In this document: positions 25,320-34,003 of the stretch, in pieces
Layout: every line of letters starts with the position of its first letter
How positions within the stretch are numbered: position 1 is the stretch's first letter
Assembly: GCF_000717185.1 (NCBI RefSeq)
Contig: NZ_JNYE01000069.1
Location: 1 to 42,585, forward strand
Direction: 5' to 3'
DNA length: 42,585 bases
DNA from: Kitasatospora phosalacinea
Lineage (GTDB): Bacteria > Actinomycetota > Actinomycetes > Streptomycetales > Streptomycetaceae
Translations under genes and position numbers: made by a program
Notes under the pieces: model-generated
The model's input: the letters and a program-made list of their open reading frames with translations, nothing else
The model's database searches: none
Told to the model about the DNA's origin: nothing

Positions 25320-25523
25320 TTACTTCTTCTTGCTGCCGGGGATCATGCAGAGGCCCGCGATCACCGCGAAGGCGACGATCGGGAGGGCGACGAACAGGCC
25401 CAGGGTCTCACCGACGCTCAGGCCGGTGCCCGGGTCGTCGCCGTCGTCGCGCACGAGGGCCATGGCGGGCGACGACATCAGCATCATCAGCGTGGCCGCC
25501 GCGGTGACCGCACCGGCGCGCAT
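25320..25523 (-). CDS. Small exported/membrane protein of unknown function
   Basis: A 67-residue protein. An N-terminal signal-like stretch (MRAGAVTAAATLMMLMSSPAMA) with a plausible cleavage after AMA is followed by about 14 acidic residues. A second hydrophobic helix (LFVALPIVAFAVIAGLCMIP) comes next, and a lysine tail (SKKK) faces the cytosol. I do not recognise a family. I chose the ATG at 25523 because GAGG sits six bases upstream; a GTG at 25541 would add six residues. The gene lies between apbE and malQ, with its own terminator. The TAA stop is unusual among the TGA-rich neighbours. Confidence 0.7.
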   Translation of the reverse strand: MRAGAVTAAATLMMLMSSPAMALVRDDGDDPGTGLSVGETLGLFVALPIVAFAVIAGLCMIPGSKKK

Positions 25524-25562
25524 TGCGTTCCTCTTGTCCACGTTTCCCAAGGTACCGGCCCC

Positions 25563-27770
25563 CTACACCGTCGCGCCCGGCGGGGTGCGCCTGTCGGCGT
25601 GTCCCGACGGCGGCGGGGCGGGCGGGTTGAGCGGGGCGGGCGGGTTGAGCGGGGCGGGCGGGTTGAGCGGGGCGAGGGTGGCGGCGATGCCCGCGGTGCC
25701 GGGGGCGGCGGCCAGGGCGTCCAGGGTGCGGGGGGTGCCGGTGGCGTCGGCGATCGGCAGGCGCCAGTTGGGGTACTGGTCCCAGGTGCCGGGGAGGTTC
25801 TGCGGGCGGGGGTCGCCGACGGTGTCGGGGAGCCAGACGCCGACCAGCTTGGCGGGGGTGGCGAGCAGGTAGGCGTACAGCGCCTCGGGGGTGGCGGGCT
25901 CGCCCTCGGAGAGCAGCCCGATCCGGATCAACTCGCGTTGCCAGTCGTCGAGTTCGGCGGTCGCGGCGTCCTGTTCCTCGTTCAGCGGGCGGGCCAGCAG
26001 GCCGAGCCGGTGGCGGAGTTCGACGTGCTCGCCGGTGAGCCGGGCGGCGGTGGGGGGCAGGTCGTGGGTGGTGAGGGTGGCCAGGCAGCCGGGGCGCCAG
26101 CGCTCGGGGGGCAGCACGGTGCCGCCCGCGTGCCAGTCGCGTTCGAACCAGAGCACGGAGGTGCCCAGCACGCCGTGGTCGGCGAGGCGTTCGCGCACGC
26201 CGGGCTCGACGGTGCCGAGGTCCTCGCCGATGACGGCGGTGCCGGCCCGGTGGGCCTCCAGGGCGAGGACGGCGAGCATCGCCTCCGCGTCGTAGCGGAC
26301 GTAGGTGCCCTGGGTGGGGCGGGCCCCGGCGGGTACCCACCAGAGCCGGAACAGGCCCATCACGTGGTCGATCCGGATCGCCCCGGCGTGCCGGGCGGAG
26401 GCCCGGATCAGTTCGGCGAACGGGGCGTACCCGGCCTCGGCGAGGGCGTCGGGGCGCCAGGGCGGCAGGCCCCAGTCCTGGCCGTGGGCGTTGAAGGCGT
26501 CCGGCGGGGCGCCGGTGGAGATGCCGGTGGCCAGCACGTCCTGCAGGGCCCAGGCGTCGGCGCCGTCGGGGTGGACGCCGACCGCGAGGTCGTGGATCAG
26601 GCCGAGCGGCATGCCCGCGTCGGTGGCGGCCCGCTGGGCGGCGCGCAGCTGCTCGTCGACCAGCCAGGCGAGCCAGCGGTGGAACTCGATCCGGTCCCTC
26701 AACTCGGCCTTGGCCGCGGCCACCTGGGGGTTGGCGGGGTGGCGCAGGCCCTTCGGCCAGGAGTGCCAGCCCGCGCCGTGCACCTCGGCCAGCGCGTTCC
26801 ACGCCGCGTACCGCTCCAGCCACTCGCCCTCGCGCCGGACGAACGCCCGGTACGCGGCCTCCCGGCCGACGCCGCGGGGCACCGCGTGCAGCAGTTCCAG
26901 GGCCTGGCGCTTGAGCGACCAGACCGAGTCGCGGTCGATCAGGGCGTCGTGCTCCAGCACCTCCTCGCGCAGCAGCCGGGCCCGGCGGGAGAAGTCACGG
27001 GCCTCCTCGTGCCGGGCGTACTCGGGGAGCGCCTCGATCCGCAGGTGCACCGGGTCGGCGAAGCGGCGCGAGGAGGGGCGGTACGGGGACGGGTCGGAGG
27101 GGGCGCCGGGCATGCCCGCGTGCAGCGGGTTGATCTGCAGGAAGCCCGCGCCGAGTTCGGCGCCGGCCCACTGGGCGAGCTCCGCGAGGTCGGCCAGGTC
27201 GCCCATGCCCCAGGACTGCTCGCCCAGCACCGAGTACAGCTGGGCGAGGAAGCCCCAGCTGCGCTGCTGCGGCTCGGGGATCCGCGGCGGGGCGACGACC
27301 AGCGCGGCGCGGCCGGTGCGGCCGTCCGCCCGGACGGCCAGCAGGTGGCGGCCGGGCGGCAGGTCGGCGGGCAGCCAGTGCGCGTGCTCGTCCGTCAGCT
27401 CCCAGGCGTCGCCGCCCTGTTCGAGCTCGATCCGGACTTCTGCCCCGGCGGGCAGGTCGAGCGCGGTGCGCCGCCCCTGCCAGGCCACCACGGTCGGCGG
27501 CAGCAGGCGCCGGGCGGCCTCCTCGCGGTGCCGCTCCAGGGCCTTCGCGGCCAGCTCCGGCGTCCCGGCGTCGACGCCGAGCGCGGCCAGCACCGCGGTC
27601 AGCGTCTGCGCCCCGACCTGCACCGGGCCGGACCCGGCGTCGTAGCTGGTGTCCACTCCGTACGCGTGCGCGAGCGCCGTCAACTCCGGTGGGGCCGGCG
27701 GGTTGTCCTCCGCCGGAACCTGTTCGAATCCCGCCTGCTCGCGGTCAAGGTATGCGGCCACCCAGCGCAC
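25563..27770 (-). CDS. malQ: 4-alpha-glucanotransferase (amylomaltase)
   Basis: A 735-residue GH77 enzyme that transfers alpha-1,4-glucan segments between maltodextrins in the cytosol. An N-terminal beta-sandwich region (to about 150) precedes the barrel. The barrel contains WGFLAQLYSVLGEQSWGMGD, the nucleophile Asp in IRIDHVMGLFRLWW, the acid/base Glu in VIGEDLGTV, and the stabiliser Asp in TTHDLP. The C terminus has a three-fold LNPPAP repeat. I prefer the GTG at 27770 (GAGG six bases upstream) over one at 27803, because TAGGAC is positioned as a -10 box immediately before the latter. Length is normal for actinobacterial homologues. Confidence 0.94.
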   Translation of the reverse strand: MRWVAAYLDREQAGFEQVPAEDNPPAPPELTALAHAYGVDTSYDAGSGPVQVGAQTLTAVLAALGVDAGTPELAAKALERHREEAARRLLPPTVVAWQGRRTALDLPAGAEVRIELEQGGDAWELTDEHAHWLPADLPPGRHLLAVRADGRTGRAALVVAPPRIPEPQQRSWGFLAQLYSVLGEQSWGMGDLADLAELAQWAGAELGAGFLQINPLHAGMPGAPSDPSPYRPSSRRFADPVHLRIEALPEYARHEEARDFSRRARLLREEVLEHDALIDRDSVWSLKRQALELLHAVPRGVGREAAYRAFVRREGEWLERYAAWNALAEVHGAGWHSWPKGLRHPANPQVAAAKAELRDRIEFHRWLAWLVDEQLRAAQRAATDAGMPLGLIHDLAVGVHPDGADAWALQDVLATGISTGAPPDAFNAHGQDWGLPPWRPDALAEAGYAPFAELIRASARHAGAIRIDHVMGLFRLWWVPAGARPTQGTYVRYDAEAMLAVLALEAHRAGTAVIGEDLGTVEPGVRERLADHGVLGTSVLWFERDWHAGGTVLPPERWRPGCLATLTTHDLPPTAARLTGEHVELRHRLGLLARPLNEEQDAATAELDDWQRELIRIGLLSEGEPATPEALYAYLLATPAKLVGVWLPDTVGDPRPQNLPGTWDQYPNWRLPIADATGTPRTLDALAAAPGTAGIAATLAPLNPPAPLNPPAPLNPPAPPPSGHADRRTPPGATV
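25613..25674 (-). repeat. 18-bp tandem repeat inside the 3' end of malQ
   Basis: An 18-bp unit ending GGGCGGGTTGA occurs three times in a row, with a partial fourth (TTGA at 25627, 25645 and 25663). It encodes the LNPPAP repeats of the MalQ tail, stays in frame, and could vary in copy number between strains. Confidence 0.85.
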
Positions 27771-28056
27771 TCCGTCCTCAGGCTTCCGAACGCCGACAGG
27801 CACAGTCCTACCCGCGCCGCCGCCCGGCGACCCCGACCGACACGGCCCGCGCCCCGCACCGGTCGGGTGAACGTCGCACCGCCCGGTTGCCGCCGCACCG
27901 GACCTCCGGCCTTTTCGGGCGATAACGGACATAGCCGCCAGGGGCGTTGACAGGGGCGCGGGTAGCTGGTGGGGTGGGCGGGCCGGACGGCCGCGGGGGG
28001 CCGGGCCGGAGCGGCGGGGGGCCGTTGAGCTGGGCGTTTCGGGCGAGGAGGCTCCG

Positions 28057-31000
28057 GTGCAGGCGCGGGTGTCGGTGGCGGCCGGGCGTCGGCTGCGACA
28101 GCGGTTGGAGCAGAGCGCGGCGCTGCGCGAGGTGCTGTACCACCCGGCGGCGCTGGCGGCCCGCCGGACGGCGGCGCGGACGGCGCGGCAGCTGGCGCCG
28201 CGGGCCGCGGACCGCTTCATCGCGGACGTCAAGGGCACCGAGCCGCTGCTGGCCTCGGTGCGGGCCGAGCGCCGCACCGGCCGACGGGCCGGGACGCTGC
28301 GGGTGGCGGCGACGCTGTCGGCGGCGGCGGTGGTCGGCGGCCTGCTGCTCCCGGCACCGGGCTTCGCCGCGGAGCCGAACGCCCGCCAGGACCTGAGCAG
28401 TTCCGCCGCGGACACCACGGACGCCGCGGAGCCCGCCGAGCCCGCGGCCGTCGCCGAGGCGCCGCTGCCGCTCGGTTCGCTGACGGACCCCCAGGTGTTC
28501 CCGCGCCCGCAGGAGTTGCGGGCGGGCGGCCGGCCGGTGGCGGTGCCCCGGCAGGTGACGGTGGTGCTGGCGGACTCCGCGGACGGCCCGGCGGTGGACG
28601 CGGTGCGCGCGCTGCTGGCCCGGGCGGGCGCGGACGGGGTGGTGACCGCGGCGCAGGCGCCCGAGCAGCCCGCGCCCGGTTCGCTGGTGGTGTACGTCGG
28701 CGGCCCGTACGAGGGCGCGGGCGGGGCGGTCGACCGGGCGCTGCGGCTGCTCGCGGCGGCGAACGGGCTGAAGGACACCGAGGTGCCGCAGCTGGCGGGC
28801 CTGCCCTCGGGCGGCTACCTGCTGGCGTCCGGCCAACTGCCCACCGCGGGCGGCTCGTACGGCGCGGTGGTGCTGGCGGGGGTGGACGGCGCGGGCACCT
28901 TCTACGCGGCGCAGAGCCTGGCGCAGCTGCTGTCGCCGGTCGGCCCGGGCCAGGGGCAGGGCGGCGGGGGCGACAGGGGGTTCCCGGGGGTGCTGCTGCG
29001 CGACTGGCCCTCGGGTGCGGCGCAGCGCGGCACCGCGGAGTCGTTCTACGGGGCGCCGTGGAGCGCCGCGCAGCGGCTGGCGCTGGTGGACTTCCTGGGC
29101 CGCACCAAGCAGGACTACTTCCTGTACGCGCCGGGCGGCGACCCGTACCGCTCGCAGCGCTGGCGGGAGCCGTACCCGGCGCGGCAGGCGGCCGAGCTGG
29201 CCGAGCTGACGGCGCGGGCGCGGGCCAACCACGTGACGGTGGGGTACTCGGTCGCGCCGGGGCAGTCGTTCTGCTTCTCCTCCGGCAAGGACGTGGACGC
29301 GCTGGTCGCCAAGCTCGACGGGCTGCGGCAACTGGGCGTGCAGGCCTTCCAGTTGGACTTCCTGGACGTGTCGTACGACGAGTGGCACTGCGGGGCGGAC
29401 CGGCGCAAGTTCGGCACCGGGCCGGTGGCGGCGGCGAAGGCGCAGGCGGCGCTGACCGCGGCGGTGCAGCAGAAGCTGGCGGCGGAGCGGCCCGGGCGGG
29501 TGGCGCTGTCGGTGGTGCCCACCGAGTACCTGAAGCAGGGCACCTCCCCGTACCGGGCGGCGCTGGCGGCCGGGCTGCCGGACGGGGTGCGGGTGGTGTG
29601 GAGCGGCGGCGCGGCGATCCCGGAGAAGGTGACGGGCGAGCAGGCCGACGCCACCGCGGACCTGTTCGGGCGGCCGCTGGTCACCATGGACAACTACCCG
29701 GTGAACGACTCGGCGCCGGACCGGCTGTTCCTGGGCGGCTACGCCGGGCGGGACGCCGAGGTGGCGCGGCGCTCGGCGGTGCTGCTGACCTCGGCGATGA
29801 GCCAGCCGGTGGCGTCCCGGATCCCGCTGGCGACCGCCGCGGACTTCGGCTGGCAGCCGGACGGCTACCGGCCCGGGCAGTCGCTGGCCGCGGCGCTGCG
29901 GCTGCTGACCGCGGGGCCCGCGCAGCAGGCCGCGGCGGCGGCGCTGGCGGGCAACAGCGCGTCCTCGCCGCTGGGCGGCCAGGAGTCGGCGTACCTGGCG
30001 CCGCTGGTGGAGGAGTTCTGGGCGGCGGCCGAGCCGGCCTCCGGCGCGCCCGCCGACGCGGCGCAGCTGCGGGCGGCCGCGCAGCCGCTGCGCGAGGCGT
30101 TCGCGGTGATGGCGGACGCGCCGCGGACCCTGGCCGGGGACCCGCTGGCGGCGGACGCCGCGCCGTGGCTGGCCCGGCTGTCGGCGTACGGCTCGGCGGG
30201 CCGGGCGGCGGTGGACGTGCTGCTGGCGCAGCAGGGCGGCGACGGCACCGCGGCCTGGCAGGCCCGGCTGGAGCTGGGGCGGCAGCGCGGGGTGCTGGAG
30301 CAGAACCCGGTGACGGTCGGCAAGGGCGTGCTGGACGCGTTCCTGGACCGGGCGGAGAAGTCCGCGGACACCTGGTCGGGCATCACCGCGGGCGCGTCCC
30401 CGACGACGACGCTGGGCACCTCGCACGACCACGGCCCGGCGCTGATGGCGGACGGCTCCGGGGAGACCTTCTACTGGTCGTCCGCGCAGCCGCAGGTCGG
30501 CGACAGCTTCGGCCTGGACCTGGGCACCCCGAAGCCGCTGGGCTCGGTGACGGTGCTGATGGGCGGCCCGGGCGACGACCCGGACTCCCGTTCGGCGGCC
30601 GACGACTACCTGCACGACGGGGTGCTGGAGTACTGGAGCGGCTCGGGCGGCTGGCACCGGCTGGCGACGGTGCACGGGCAGCGGACGGTCACCGCGAGCG
30701 CCCCGGCGGGCGCGGTCGCCAAGGCGGTGCGGCTGCGCGCCACCGGCGGGCAGCAGACCTCCGTCGCGGTGCGGGAGTTCACCGCGGCCGCGCCGGACGC
30801 GGTGGCCGCCGCGGTGTCCGGCCCCCCGGCCGCGCCGGGCTCCTCGCCCGAGGCGGTGCTCTCCGGCGACCCGGACTCGGCGTTCCGGGCGGCCGCGCCG
30901 CCCGCCGCGGGCGACGACCCGCTGACGGTGGAGCTGGGCTCGGCCCGGCCGCTGGACCGGCTGACCGTGCTGACCGACCCGACGGTGCGGGCCGAGGCGA

Positions 31001-31899
31001 CCGCGCAGGTCCGCCGCCCGGACGGCAGCTGGGCGGACCTGGGCCCGGTGCGGCCCGGCTACAACGAGCTGCGGGCCGACGGCGGGCCGGTGGAGGCGCT
31101 GCGGCTGGTGTGGCGGCCGGGCGGCGAGGCCCCGGTGGTCAACCAGGTGATCCCGTGGTGGGCGGACGTCCCGGCGGCCCGGCTGACGCTGGCCGAGCCG
31201 ACCCTGGACGTGGTGGCGGGCGCGGCCGCGCCGGCCGCGGCCCGGGCCACCGTGGAGTCCGGGCGGCCGGACGCGCTGACCGGCGCGCTGCGGGCCGAGG
31301 TCCCGGCCGTGGCGAAGGGCCTGGTGGTGGCCCCGGCCCCGGCGGTGACGGTGCCGCGCGGCGGCCGGGCGGGCGCGCCGCTGCTGGTCACGGCGGCCGC
31401 GGACACCCCGTCGGGCACCTACCGGGTGCCGGTGGTGTTCACCGCGGGCGCGCTGAGCGTCCGCCAGGAGCTGCTGGTGCACGTCGTCCCGCCGGTCGGC
31501 GGGCCGGACCTGGCGCCGACCGCGACCGCGACCGCCTCGGCCGAGGACGGTCCGAAGACCCCGGCGGCGGCGGTCGCCGACGGCGACCCGGCGACGTCCT
31601 GGAGCGCCCCCGCCGAGGACGGCGCCTGGGTGCAGCTGCGGCTGCCGCAGCCCGCCAGGCTGGGTTCGGCGGTGCTGCACTGGGGCGGCGCGCACGCCTC
31701 CGCGTACCGGCTGGAGGCCTCGGCCGACGGCGTGGCGTGGACCACGGTGGCGGAGGTGGACAACGGGCAGGGCGGCACCGAGACGGTCCGCTTCGACGCG
31801 CCGGGCGCGCAGTACCTGCGGGTGCAGGGCGTGGCCCGGGCCACCCGGTACGGGTACGCGCTGTCCGGGGTCGAGCTGTACGCGGTGCCGCAGGGCTGA
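28057..31899 (+). CDS. Secreted GH84-type beta-N-acetylglucosaminidase, multidomain
   Basis: A 1280-residue exoenzyme. Residues 80-105 form a signal-like segment ending GFAA, preceded by an unusually long basic N-region. Residues about 125-270 resemble the GH20/GH84 accessory domain. The barrel (about 300-600) contains LRDWPSGAAQRGTAESFYG and AFQLDFLDVSYDEWHC. Here Leu436-Asp437 stand where classical GH84 enzymes have a catalytic Asp-Asp pair. A helical linker region follows, then beta-sandwich segments including a NEW3-like domain (about 1050-1145) and a C-terminal F5/8-type (CBM32-like) carbohydrate-binding domain (about 1150-1280). The likely substrate is a GlcNAc-containing glycan outside the cell. 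The GTG has GAGGAGG five bases upstream. Confidence 0.85.
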   Translation: MQARVSVAAGRRLRQRLEQSAALREVLYHPAALAARRTAARTARQLAPRAADRFIADVKGTEPLLASVRAERRTGRRAGTLRVAATLSAAAVVGGLLLPAPGFAAEPNARQDLSSSAADTTDAAEPAEPAAVAEAPLPLGSLTDPQVFPRPQELRAGGRPVAVPRQVTVVLADSADGPAVDAVRALLARAGADGVVTAAQAPEQPAPGSLVVYVGGPYEGAGGAVDRALRLLAAANGLKDTEVPQLAGLPSGGYLLASGQLPTAGGSYGAVVLAGVDGAGTFYAAQSLAQLLSPVGPGQGQGGGGDRGFPGVLLRDWPSGAAQRGTAESFYGAPWSAAQRLALVDFLGRTKQDYFLYAPGGDPYRSQRWREPYPARQAAELAELTARARANHVTVGYSVAPGQSFCFSSGKDVDALVAKLDGLRQLGVQAFQLDFLDVSYDEWHCGADRRKFGTGPVAAAKAQAALTAAVQQKLAAERPGRVALSVVPTEYLKQGTSPYRAALAAGLPDGVRVVWSGGAAIPEKVTGEQADATADLFGRPLVTMDNYPVNDSAPDRLFLGGYAGRDAEVARRSAVLLTSAMSQPVASRIPLATAADFGWQPDGYRPGQSLAAALRLLTAGPAQQAAAAALAGNSASSPLGGQESAYLAPLVEEFWAAAEPASGAPADAAQLRAAAQPLREAFAVMADAPRTLAGDPLAADAAPWLARLSAYGSAGRAAVDVLLAQQGGDGTAAWQARLELGRQRGVLEQNPVTVGKGVLDAFLDRAEKSADTWSGITAGASPTTTLGTSHDHGPALMADGSGETFYWSSAQPQVGDSFGLDLGTPKPLGSVTVLMGGPGDDPDSRSAADDYLHDGVLEYWSGSGGWHRLATVHGQRTVTASAPAGAVAKAVRLRATGGQQTSVAVREFTAAAPDAVAAAVSGPPAAPGSSPEAVLSGDPDSAFRAAAPPAAGDDPLTVELGSARPLDRLTVLTDPTVRAEATAQVRRPDGSWADLGPVRPGYNELRADGGPVEALRLVWRPGGEAPVVNQVIPWWADVPAARLTLAEPTLDVVAGAAAPAAARATVESGRPDALTGALRAEVPAVAKGLVVAPAPAVTVPRGGRAGAPLLVTAAADTPSGTYRVPVVFTAGALSVRQELLVHVVPPVGGPDLAPTATATASAEDGPKTPAAAVADGDPATSWSAPAEDGAWVQLRLPQPARLGSAVLHWGGAHASAYRLEASADGVAWTTVAEVDNGQGGTETVRFDAPGAQYLRVQGVARATRYGYALSGVELYAVPQG

Positions 31900-31907
31900 G
31901 ACGCGGC

Positions 31908-31946
31908 GGGCCGCCGACGCTCCCGTTGCGGGGGCGGCGGCGGCCC
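31908..31946. terminator. Bidirectional terminator between GH84 and HNH genes
   Basis: A 17-bp stem with two mismatches pairs 31908-31924 with 31930-31946 (outer arm GGGCCGCCG) around a five-base loop, between convergent genes. Confidence 0.75.
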
Positions 31947-31988
31947 ATGAGGCGTACCGGTTCTCGTGTCGGGCAGGCCCTTGTCTGT

Positions 31989-32600
31989 TCAGGCGGAGAG
32001 CGGGGCGTGCTGCTCGCCGCGGCGGATCGGACGGGTGCGGACCGGGGCGGGCAGGACCGTCTCCGGATGGTCGTGGTGCTCGAAGTCCCGGAACTGGTCG
32101 AGGCCGCCGTACGGCTCCAGGTAGGGCCGCCAGCGAGGGTCCTTGATCCCGGTGCCGATGACCCGCCAGGCCAGGCCGCTGGGGGCGGCCGGGGGGCGCT
32201 TCATCCGCCAGCCGAGGTCGGCGAGGTGCCGGTCGGCCTTGGTGTGGTTGCAGCGGCGGCAGGCCGCCACCACGTTGTCCCACCGGTGCTGGCCGCCCCG
32301 GCTGCGCGGGATGACGTGGTCGACACTGGTGGCGGCGGCCCCGCAGTACACGCACCGGCCGTGGTCGCGGGCGAACAGCGCCCGCCGGGTCAGTGGCACG
32401 GGGCCTCGGTAGGGGACCCGCACGAAACGGGTCAGTTTGACGACGGACGGTGCCTGGACGGCACCGGTGGCGCTGTGCAGAGTGGTGCCCGCATCCTCCA
32501 GGGCGATCGCCTTGTGGTTGAGGACGAGGATGAGGGCGCGTCGCATCGAGACGACACCGAGCGGCTCGTACGACGCGTTGAGGACAAGGACATGCGGCAC
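31989..32600 (-). CDS. HNH endonuclease
   Basis: A 203-residue HNH nuclease. The C-terminal half has the zinc ligands Cys83/Cys86 (CVYCG) and Cys114/Cys117 (CRRCN). Between them are the catalytic His95 in VDHVIPRSRGG and Asn109. The N-terminal 70 residues (HVLVLNASYEPLGVVSMRRA) match a conserved actinobacterial group of stand-alone HNH proteins whose cellular role is not known to me. The GTG start at 32600 follows AAGGAGG by five bases. No phage or mobile-element genes are nearby, so a housekeeping or DNA-processing role is more likely than a mobile-element origin. The leader contains an 18-bp palindrome. Confidence 0.9.
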   Translation of the reverse strand: MPHVLVLNASYEPLGVVSMRRALILVLNHKAIALEDAGTTLHSATGAVQAPSVVKLTRFVRVPYRGPVPLTRRALFARDHGRCVYCGAAATSVDHVIPRSRGGQHRWDNVVAACRRCNHTKADRHLADLGWRMKRPPAAPSGLAWRVIGTGIKDPRWRPYLEPYGGLDQFRDFEHHDHPETVLPAPVRTRPIRRGEQHAPLSA

Positions 32601-32911
32601 GGGGCCTCCTTGGACGCCTGCGGCGCGTGGCTCGCGCCGAGTCGAGCGGGCGACCGCGCCCCCGCGCGGGGGCGTGATCTCCCTCAGTGTCGCCTTACGC
32701 CGTCGTACGACGCCACCATTTCTCCGTGAACGGGCCGCGCGCGTGCGGTGGGCCCCCGCGCGTCCCGCCATGGTCGGTATGCCCAGCTCGCGACCCTCCT
32801 GCACGTACCGTGCGGGTGGCGGTGCGGTGCGTGTCCGGAACCGGACGGGTGCCCTGACGAGCCGTCCGAGCGGGTGAACGGGCCGGTGGGAGGGCTCGCT
32901 ACAGTGGGGCG
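32601..32911. other. 311-bp divergent gap between HNH and MscS genes
   Basis: The gap holds the HNH promoter region and leader and the MscS promoter. A perfect 18-bp palindrome, CGCCCCCGCGCGGGGGCG at 32657-32674, lies 57 bp upstream of the HNH start and would form a hairpin in its leader. Bases 32740-32880 are GC-rich with no gene seen. Confidence 0.5.
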
Positions 32912-32912
32912 A
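32900..32912 (+). promoter_or_regulatory. Probable leaderless promoter of the MscS gene
   Basis: TACAGT at 32900-32905 is a good -10 box. The ATG at 32912 begins six bases later with no spaced ribosome site, so the transcript probably starts at the ATG. Confidence 0.55.
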
Positions 32913-33979
32913 TGCTCGCCGATTCCGCTGCCGACAGCACCGCCCCGACGTTCTCCATCCCCACCACCGCCGCCGATGTGACGGACACCACCCGGCAGGC
33001 GGCCGGCTGGCTGGACGAGAACTGGCAGGGCTGGGTGGTCAGCGGGCTGCGGATCGTCCTGATCCTCGGGCTGGCGCTGGTGCTGCGGGCCGTGGTCAGC
33101 AAGGTGATCCGCAAGCTGGTGGCCCGGATGGGGCGGCCCGCGGTGTCCGACGACGACCACGGGGTGCTCGGCGGCCTGCTCGCCAACAGCGGCGTGGTCA
33201 ACACCGAGCGGCGCCAGCAGCGTTCCGAGGCGATCGGCTCGGTGCTGCGCTCGGTGGCCTCCTTCACCATCCTCGGCACCGCCTCGCTGATGGCCCTGTC
33301 GGTGCTCGGCGTCGACTTGGCGCCGCTGCTGGCCTCCGCCGGTGTGGCCGGTGTCGCGATCGGCTTCGGCGCCCGCAACCTGGTCACCGACTTCCTCTCC
33401 GGCGTCTTCATGATCATGGAGGACCAGTACGGCGTCGGCGACGAGATCGACACCGGCGTGGCCACCGGCACCGTGCTGGAGGTCGGGCTGCGGGTCACCA
33501 AGCTGCGCGGCGCCTCCGGCGAGATCTGGTACATCCGCAACGGCGAGGTCAAGCGGATCGCCAACATGAGCCAGGGCTGGGGCACCGCCACCGTCGACGT
33601 CCAGGTCGGCTACAAGGAGGACCTGGAGCGGGTCGAGCTGCTGGTCACCGAGACCGCCGAGCAGCTCGCCAAGGAGAGCCCGTACGACGAGCTGATCTGG
33701 GGCCGGGTCAAGGTGCTGGGCGTCGAGTCGGTGTCCGTCGACTCCGTCGAGCTGCGGATCGAGGCCCGCTGCACGCCCGGGCGCTCCGCGCAGGTCTCGC
33801 GCGCCCTGCGGGTGCGCCTGAAGGCCGCCTTCGACCTGGCCGGCGTCAAGCTCAAGGAGGAGGCCGCCGTCACCGTCCCGGCCCAGCCCACCGCCCCCGA
33901 GGTGCTCCCGCCCTCCGCCCTCGCCGACCCCAACTCGGCCCGCTCGCTGGCCGCCAAGCCCATACCGCACCAGAGCTGA
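32912..33979 (+). CDS. MscS-type mechanosensitive ion channel
   Basis: A 355-residue small-conductance mechanosensitive channel that would open under membrane tension to release solutes on osmotic downshock. Helices are at about 43-65, 110-130 and 137-160. The pore-lining third helix is in LLASAGVAGVAIGFGARN, followed by DFLSGVFMIMEDQYGVGDEI, which starts the cytosolic beta domain. A C-terminal alpha/beta domain (about 230-310) and a disordered tail complete it. The topology fits the three-helix MscS core, with a longer N terminus facing outside. The start is fixed by the leaderless -10 box. It converges with the LysR gene at a 24-bp gap. Confidence 0.92.
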   Translation: MLADSAADSTAPTFSIPTTAADVTDTTRQAAGWLDENWQGWVVSGLRIVLILGLALVLRAVVSKVIRKLVARMGRPAVSDDDHGVLGGLLANSGVVNTERRQQRSEAIGSVLRSVASFTILGTASLMALSVLGVDLAPLLASAGVAGVAIGFGARNLVTDFLSGVFMIMEDQYGVGDEIDTGVATGTVLEVGLRVTKLRGASGEIWYIRNGEVKRIANMSQGWGTATVDVQVGYKEDLERVELLVTETAEQLAKESPYDELIWGRVKVLGVESVSVDSVELRIEARCTPGRSAQVSRALRVRLKAAFDLAGVKLKEEAAVTVPAQPTAPEVLPPSALADPNSARSLAAKPIPHQS

Positions 33980-34003
33980 GCCCGACCCGGAACTGAGCCC
34001 GGT

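Noticed and set aside
25613..25674. Possible CRISPR-like repeat array
   Set aside because: The repeats are 18 bp, directly adjacent without spacers, and encode an in-frame peptide repeat.
27808..32355. A 1515-residue open frame on the minus strand
   Set aside because: It is antisense to the GH84 gene, which has a full set of recognisable domains and a strong ribosome site.
31989..32600. The HNH gene as part of a homing or phage element
   Set aside because: It has no intron, phage or integrase context, and its composition matches its neighbours.
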